The notes under the pieces were generated by a model. It worked only from the letters and a program-made list of their open reading frames with translations. It was not told where the DNA came from and did not search any database. From the NCBI GenBank assembly GCA_002430835.1, contig DJDA01000112.1:54291-63664 (forward strand): a DNA stretch of 9,374 bases, in the 5' to 3' direction. Positions 5,736-9,374 of this stretch are shown piece by piece; position 1 is the stretch's first letter; every line of letters begins with the position of its first letter. Made by a program: the position numbers and the translations under genes. The stretch is from Brevundimonas sp. UBA5936 (GTDB lineage: Bacteria; Pseudomonadota; Alphaproteobacteria; Caulobacterales; Caulobacteraceae).

Positions 5736-6667
5736 ATCGCCTCCGCATAGAGGGCCGCGCGATAAAGGCGCAGGGCGAAGGCCCGCAGCCCGGTCGGCAA
5801 GACGGACGCGCGGGCGGCGCCCTTGATCAGCGGACGCAGCGCCTTCAGCCCCGGCACTGCTTTCAACGCCTTGGCGACGCGATAGCTGGGATAGGCGGAA
5901 ACGAAGTCGGGATGGCGGGCCACGACGCGGGCGAAGTTCGGCGCTGACTGTTCATATTTCGCGGCCAGGGCCTCGACCGTGTCCAGGCCCATGTGGGTGG
6001 CGGGGTTGTCCAGATGGACGACCTCGAACCGGCGCGAGACGCGCATGGCCCATTCCACGTCTTCCCAGCCCCAGCCGCTGAAGCCGGAATCGAAGGTCTC
6101 CGTATCGAAGACGTCGCGACGGACCAGCAGATTGGAGGTGAAGACGTATTTCTCGGGCTGTTCAGCGCGCTGGGCGGCGGGGATGCAGTCGGACCGGGCC
6201 GCCATGTGGCGATGGACCGCGAAGCGGGCGTCCTGCGGCGCCTGCAACAGCGAGAAGCCGCCGAAAGCCACCGCCGGGCGTGCATCGCGGGCCAGATCAA
6301 CCCACATCTTCAGGAAGCCCGGATGGTCGGGCCGCATGTCGCTGTCCAGGAACAGGAAGGCCTGACCGCGCGCGGCCTGCGCCAGGCGGTTGCGGCCTTC
6401 CGAGCGGCCCTGATTGGCGCTGAGCGAGATCAGGCGCACGGGCAGGGCCATGCCGTCGATCAGGGCGCTCAGACGCGCGGTCAACGCGGCGTCCTTGGTG
6501 CCGTCGTCCAGAACGATCAGTTCGGCCTGTCCGGCCAGCGTCGGCGCCTCGGCGTCCAGACGCTGCAACAGGTCGGTCGGATCATCGCGCAGGAAGGGGA
6601 TCAGCACCGACAGGATCGGTCGCACCTCGGCCCATGCGGAGCTGTCGTGCTGAATTGCGTGACTCAT
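5732..6667 (-). CDS. hfsG: GT2-family glycosyltransferase (HfsG)
   Basis: A 311-aa glycosyltransferase. It shows ILSVLIPFLRDDP (18-30), LIVLDDGTKD (50-59), NQGRSEGRNRLA (85-96), the metal-binding FLDSDMRPD (106-114, Asp108 and Asp110), SNLLVRRDVF (178-187) and the acceptor-side GWGWEDVEWAMRV (198-210), which resembles the galactosyl-transferase-type C-terminal motif of this group. It likely adds a sugar to the lipid-linked holdfast repeat unit in the cytoplasm; Caulobacter HfsG is a GT2 enzyme required for holdfast. Identification rests on family and on position directly after the flippase gene, as in hfsEFG. The start overlaps the hfsF stop (ATGA, 6667-6664) and its own stop overlaps the next gene the same way. 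Exact sugar specificity cannot be read from the sequence. Confidence 0.85.
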   Translation of the reverse strand: MSHAIQHDSSAWAEVRPILSVLIPFLRDDPTDLLQRLDAEAPTLAGQAELIVLDDGTKDAALTARLSALIDGMALPVRLISLSANQGRSEGRNRLAQAARGQAFLFLDSDMRPDHPGFLKMWVDLARDARPAVAFGGFSLLQAPQDARFAVHRHMAARSDCIPAAQRAEQPEKYVFTSNLLVRRDVFDTETFDSGFSGWGWEDVEWAMRVSRRFEVVHLDNPATHMGLDTVEALAAKYEQSAPNFARVVARHPDFVSAYPSYRVAKALKAVPGLKALRPLIKGAARASVLPTGLRAFALRLYRAALYAEAI

Positions 6668-8115
6668 GCCGCCTGCCTCCGTGCGCGCAGGAAAGCTTTC
6701 AGCCGCACGCTCAGGTCGCGCACCCCGGCCGCGTTCAGGGCGTAGGCGACCACGCCGTAGACGATCATGCCCACGCCTGCGTCCAGCATCAGCTCAAGGA
6801 AGCCTCCGATCGGCGGCAGCATCATCACCACGCCGGCCATGACGGCGGCGGCCGCGCCGCAGCGCACCAGGGCGTTCCACGGCACGGGCAGAGGCAGGAT
6901 GCGCCGCCCGATGGTCATGGAGGCCGCCAGGCCTAGCGCGAAGCTGATCGCCGTCGCCCAGGCCGCGCCCATGACGCCGAAGCGCGGGATCAGCAGGACG
7001 TTCAGGATGATGTTGCTGCCCGCCGGAATGCTCATGGCCAGCAGCAGCCAGCCGGTGCGGCGGCCCAGGGTGAAGGCCTGTCCGAAATAGTAGGTGGTCA
7101 TGCCCGACAGGAAGGCGCCCAGCGCCACCCACGGTGTGACCGAGGCGGCGACCGTGCGCAGGTCTTCGCCGATCATGAACTCGGCCAGCGGCCGCGCCAC
7201 CAGCGCCACGCCCACGGCGGCGGGCAGGCCGATCAGCACCAGGGTCGAGGCCTGCTCGCGCGCAGCGGCCTGAAGATCCTCGCGCCCGCCGCGCTCCAGC
7301 GCCATGACCAAAGCTGGAGCGCCCGCCGCGCCCAGCCACACGAACATGACGTCCAGCGTGCGGTTGGCGATGCTGTAGGCCGCGTGATAGGCGCCGACCG
7401 CCGCCTCATCCATGAACAGGGCCAGCAGGAAGCGGTCTGTCGAGGCCAGCACTACCGTCAGCCCCAGGCCGACGGCGATCGGATAGCCGTAGACGGCGTA
7501 GGCCTTCAGCCGCTGGCGATCCAGCCGTCCGCGCTTCGCCTCGCGCAGTTCAGCGGGCAGGACGAAGGGCAGGGCGGCCAGCGGCGCCAGCAGCATCCCG
7601 GCCAGCGGCGCCTCGGCCCCCATCCCCAGCAGGGCCAGGCCGACGCCGAAGGCCAGCCCCGCGACCGCGCTCCAGATGTCGATGGCGGCGGCGGGGCCGA
7701 CCTCGCCCGCGGCGCGGAACCGCTCCTGCGCCAGCTTCAGGAAGCAGCGCACGGGAATCCCCGCCAGCGCCACCGCCAGCGGCAGGCGGAAGTTGTCCGG
7801 CATGGGCCACAGCCACACCAGCAGGCCGGCAACCGGCACGAAGACGGCGGTGATCAAGAAGGCCGCGCGATACAGGCTGGCGAAATGCTCGGCCATCTGC
7901 GTTTCGTCGGACTGGGCCGCCCAGAAGCGGGCCATGGAGGCTTCCAGCCAGCTGAAGGTCGCCACATGGGCCAGGGTCAGCACTGCATAGGCCAGCGCGT
8001 AGCGCCCGAAATCCTCGGGCGACAGCAGGCGCGTAAAGATGATGATGGTCAGAAACCCGACCACGCCCTGCACGATATTGGCCGGCAGGTAGCCGAACAC
8101 CCCCCTCCAGAACAT
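6664..8115 (-). CDS. hfsF: Wzx-type polysaccharide flippase (HfsF)
   Basis: A 483-aa multi-pass inner-membrane protein, rich in Leu, Ala, Val and Gly in repeated hydrophobic segments consistent with 12-14 helices. The N-terminus (GYLPANIVQGVVGFLTIII, 8-26, then TRLLSPEDFGRYALAY, 28-43) is the classic start of the polysaccharide biosynthesis/MOP flippase family, whose members move undecaprenyl-linked repeat units across the inner membrane. HfsF does this for the holdfast. The start is taken at 8115, where the hfsE stop and this ATG share a base (TGATG), giving translational coupling. An in-frame ATG at 8172 would add 19 hydrophilic residues overlapping hfsE and is less likely. The length is normal for a Wzx. 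No Wzy polymerase is fused to it or placed beside it. Confidence 0.92.
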   Translation of the reverse strand: MFWRGVFGYLPANIVQGVVGFLTIIIFTRLLSPEDFGRYALAYAVLTLAHVATFSWLEASMARFWAAQSDETQMAEHFASLYRAAFLITAVFVPVAGLLVWLWPMPDNFRLPLAVALAGIPVRCFLKLAQERFRAAGEVGPAAAIDIWSAVAGLAFGVGLALLGMGAEAPLAGMLLAPLAALPFVLPAELREAKRGRLDRQRLKAYAVYGYPIAVGLGLTVVLASTDRFLLALFMDEAAVGAYHAAYSIANRTLDVMFVWLGAAGAPALVMALERGGREDLQAAAREQASTLVLIGLPAAVGVALVARPLAEFMIGEDLRTVAASVTPWVALGAFLSGMTTYYFGQAFTLGRRTGWLLLAMSIPAGSNIILNVLLIPRFGVMGAAWATAISFALGLAASMTIGRRILPLPVPWNALVRCGAAAAVMAGVVMMLPPIGGFLELMLDAGVGMIVYGVVAYALNAAGVRDLSVRLKAFLRARRQAA

Positions 8116-9374
8116 CAGCGCACGGCCATCCGGTCGCCCAGAAGCACGGGAATGGTCACGGCGATGATCCACAGGTCCAGCCAGAAGGACTGGCGCTCGA
8201 TGTATTCGATGTCGAGCTGAACCCGGTCGCGCACTTCATCCGCCGTGTGCAGCGGCCCGCGCGAGCCTTTGATGGCGGCCCAGCCGGTCATGCCGGGCTT
8301 GATGCGGTGGCGGTGGGCGTATTCAGCGACCAGACGCGCCGACTCGGCGTCGCCGGTCTTCATGCCGATGGCGTGCGGGCGCGGCCCGACCAGCGACATC
8401 TCGCCGCGCAGCACGTTCACCAGCTGCGGCAGTTCGTCCAGGCTGGTGGCGCGCAGGATCTTGCCCAGGCGCGTCACCCGGTCGTCGCCGGCGGTCACCT
8501 GACGGCTGGCGGTGGCGTCGGAGGCTTCCTGACGCATGGTGCGGAATTTCCACACCACGATCTCCTCCTGATTGAAGCCGTGGCGGCGCTGGCGGAACAG
8601 GGCCGGCCCCTTGCTGTCCATCCGCACGGCTAGGCCGATCAGGAACAGCACAGGGCTGAGCACGACCAGGGCCAGAGCCGACAGGATGATGTCCAGGATG
8701 CGCTTGTTGAAGGCGCGCCGCTCGCCGTCCACCGCGCCGCCCAGCAGGGGCAGGGAGGAGGAGGCCAGCTTTTCCAGCGCCTCGTTCCGCTGGGCCGCGC
8801 CCTTGGGGTCGACCAGCAGGGTCAGGGGAATGGGCAGAACCTCAAGGCGATGGGTCAGGGCGCGGACGCGCGCCTCGGCCTTGGGATCGATGGCCAGGAT
8901 GACCCGGTCGATATAGGGCGTCAGTCGATGCTCCAGCAGGGCGTCGGTGCCGCCCAGAACCGGCACGCCGGCCAGGGCGTCGGGCGTGCGGGCCAGGCGG
9001 TCGTCGAACACGCCCAGAATGTTCAGGTCGCGCCGGTCCAGCGCCTCGCGGATCAGCGATTCGGCGTGACGGGTGGCGCCGACCACGACGACGTTGGGCG
9101 TCAGATCGCCCCGGCTGCGCCATTGGGCCACCAGCATGCGCCAGATGCTGTGCAGTCCCGTCAGCAACACCGCTGAGGCGATCGCCCACCAGCCGTACTC
9201 GGCCAGCGGCGTCTCACCGTTGGGCAGGGCCAGGCCCAGCAGGCAGGCGAAGGCGCCGCCCAGGCCCGCCACGGCGGCGACCCCGGCCAGATGGCGCGCG
9301 GGCGCCCGGCTGTTGTCAAAACGATACAGGCCCAGCGATCGCATCAGGCCCAGGGTCATCAGCGCGCCGATCAG
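8115..9374 (-). CDS. hfsE: Polyprenyl-phosphate sugar-1-phosphate transferase (HfsE), partial at its 5' end
   Basis: The initiating enzyme: it transfers a sugar phosphate from a nucleotide sugar to undecaprenyl phosphate at the inner membrane, starting the repeat unit. In the visible frame numbered from Met at 9359, hydrophobic segments lie at about 25-46 and 56-75. A nucleotide-binding-like domain (CoA_binding_3 type) starts at VVVVGATRHAE (90-100). The catalytic Bac_transf domain covers about 216-407: KRILDIILS (219-227), GPALFRQRRHGFN (251-263), KFRTM (271-275), SLDELPQL (306-313, with the Asp-Glu pair), GEMSLVGPRP (319-328) and IKPGMTGWA (353-361). The frame stays open to the window edge (five more codons, L-I-G-A-L), and WbaP-type proteins have about 460-510 aa, so roughly 50-90 residues including the first helices are missing. 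PssY and PssZ are related redundant enzymes in Caulobacter; its place before hfsF favours HfsE. Confidence 0.9.
   Translation of the reverse strand: MIGALMTLGLMRSLGLYRFDNSRAPARHLAGVAAVAGLGGAFACLLGLALPNGETPLAEYGWWAIASAVLLTGLHSIWRMLVAQWRSRGDLTPNVVVVGATRHAESLIREALDRRDLNILGVFDDRLARTPDALAGVPVLGGTDALLEHRLTPYIDRVILAIDPKAEARVRALTHRLEVLPIPLTLLVDPKGAAQRNEALEKLASSSLPLLGGAVDGERRAFNKRILDIILSALALVVLSPVLFLIGLAVRMDSKGPALFRQRRHGFNQEEIVVWKFRTMRQEASDATASRQVTAGDDRVTRLGKILRATSLDELPQLVNVLRGEMSLVGPRPHAIGMKTGDAESARLVAEYAHRHRIKPGMTGWAAIKGSRGPLHTADEVRDRVQLDIEYIERQSFWLDLWIIAVTIPVLLGDRMAVR

Noticed and set aside
8116..8172. Longer N-terminus for hfsF starting at ATG 8172
   Set aside because: It would add a polar Arg-rich leader before the conserved flippase start and overlap hfsE by 57 nt, while the TGATG junction at 8115 gives a standard coupled start.
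7384..8220. A 278-codon plus-strand open frame opposite hfsF
   Set aside because: Extremely Gln/Gly/His-rich antisense to a membrane protein, the expected mirror of Leu/Ala codons; no supporting motif.

Overview
The window is high-GC DNA (roughly 67-70% in most genes) that reads as a Caulobacterales alphaproteobacterium, most likely Brevundimonas or Caulobacter. The main reason is a polysaccharide export/assembly locus matching the holdfast synthesis (hfs) genes in gene content and convergent layout; a two-domain cold-shock protein, a type known from Caulobacter, agrees. The genus is inferred, not proven.

Left part (1-1740). A two-domain cold-shock protein gene (198-737) is followed after 26 nt by a DUF192 exported-protein gene (764-1240), both on +. 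A perfect 9-bp inverted repeat lies between them and overlaps the ribosome binding site of the second gene. A GC-rich hairpin follows, then a complete tRNA-Pro(UGG) with encoded CCA (1308-1384). After the tRNA comes a small unrecognised gene on the minus strand (1472-1690). Its GC is about 57%, clearly below its neighbours.

Middle part (1735-4775). hfsD (outer-membrane export lipoprotein, minus) and hfsA (chain-length/co-polymerase-like inner-membrane protein, plus) are transcribed divergently from a 126-bp intergenic region. That region holds a CtrA-like box inside an inverted repeat. hfsB follows hfsA; it is a stand-alone BY-kinase-like ATPase fold whose Walker A lysine is replaced by valine.

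Right part (4782-9374, all minus). A tightly overlapped cassette reads hfsE (polyprenyl-phosphate sugar-1-phosphate transferase, running off the right edge) > hfsF (Wzx-type flippase) > hfsG (GT2 glycosyltransferase) > a second GT2 glycosyltransferase. The three junctions are stop/start overlaps (TGATG, ATGA, ATGA), so this is one translationally coupled operon. It meets hfsAB tail to tail, with only 6 bp between the stop codons.

Together these genes encode most of a Wzx/Wzy-type pathway. HfsE primes undecaprenyl phosphate with a sugar phosphate, the two GT2 enzymes extend the repeat unit, HfsF flips it, HfsA/HfsB control polymerisation and export, and HfsD forms the outer-membrane exit. No Wzy-type polymerase (hfsC) and no polysaccharide deacetylase (hfsH) is present in the window, although both sit in the C. 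crescentus cluster as I recall it. I saw no IS element, CRISPR array or phage gene. The window is mostly a recognisable locus with some unusual local features, not a clearly new system.
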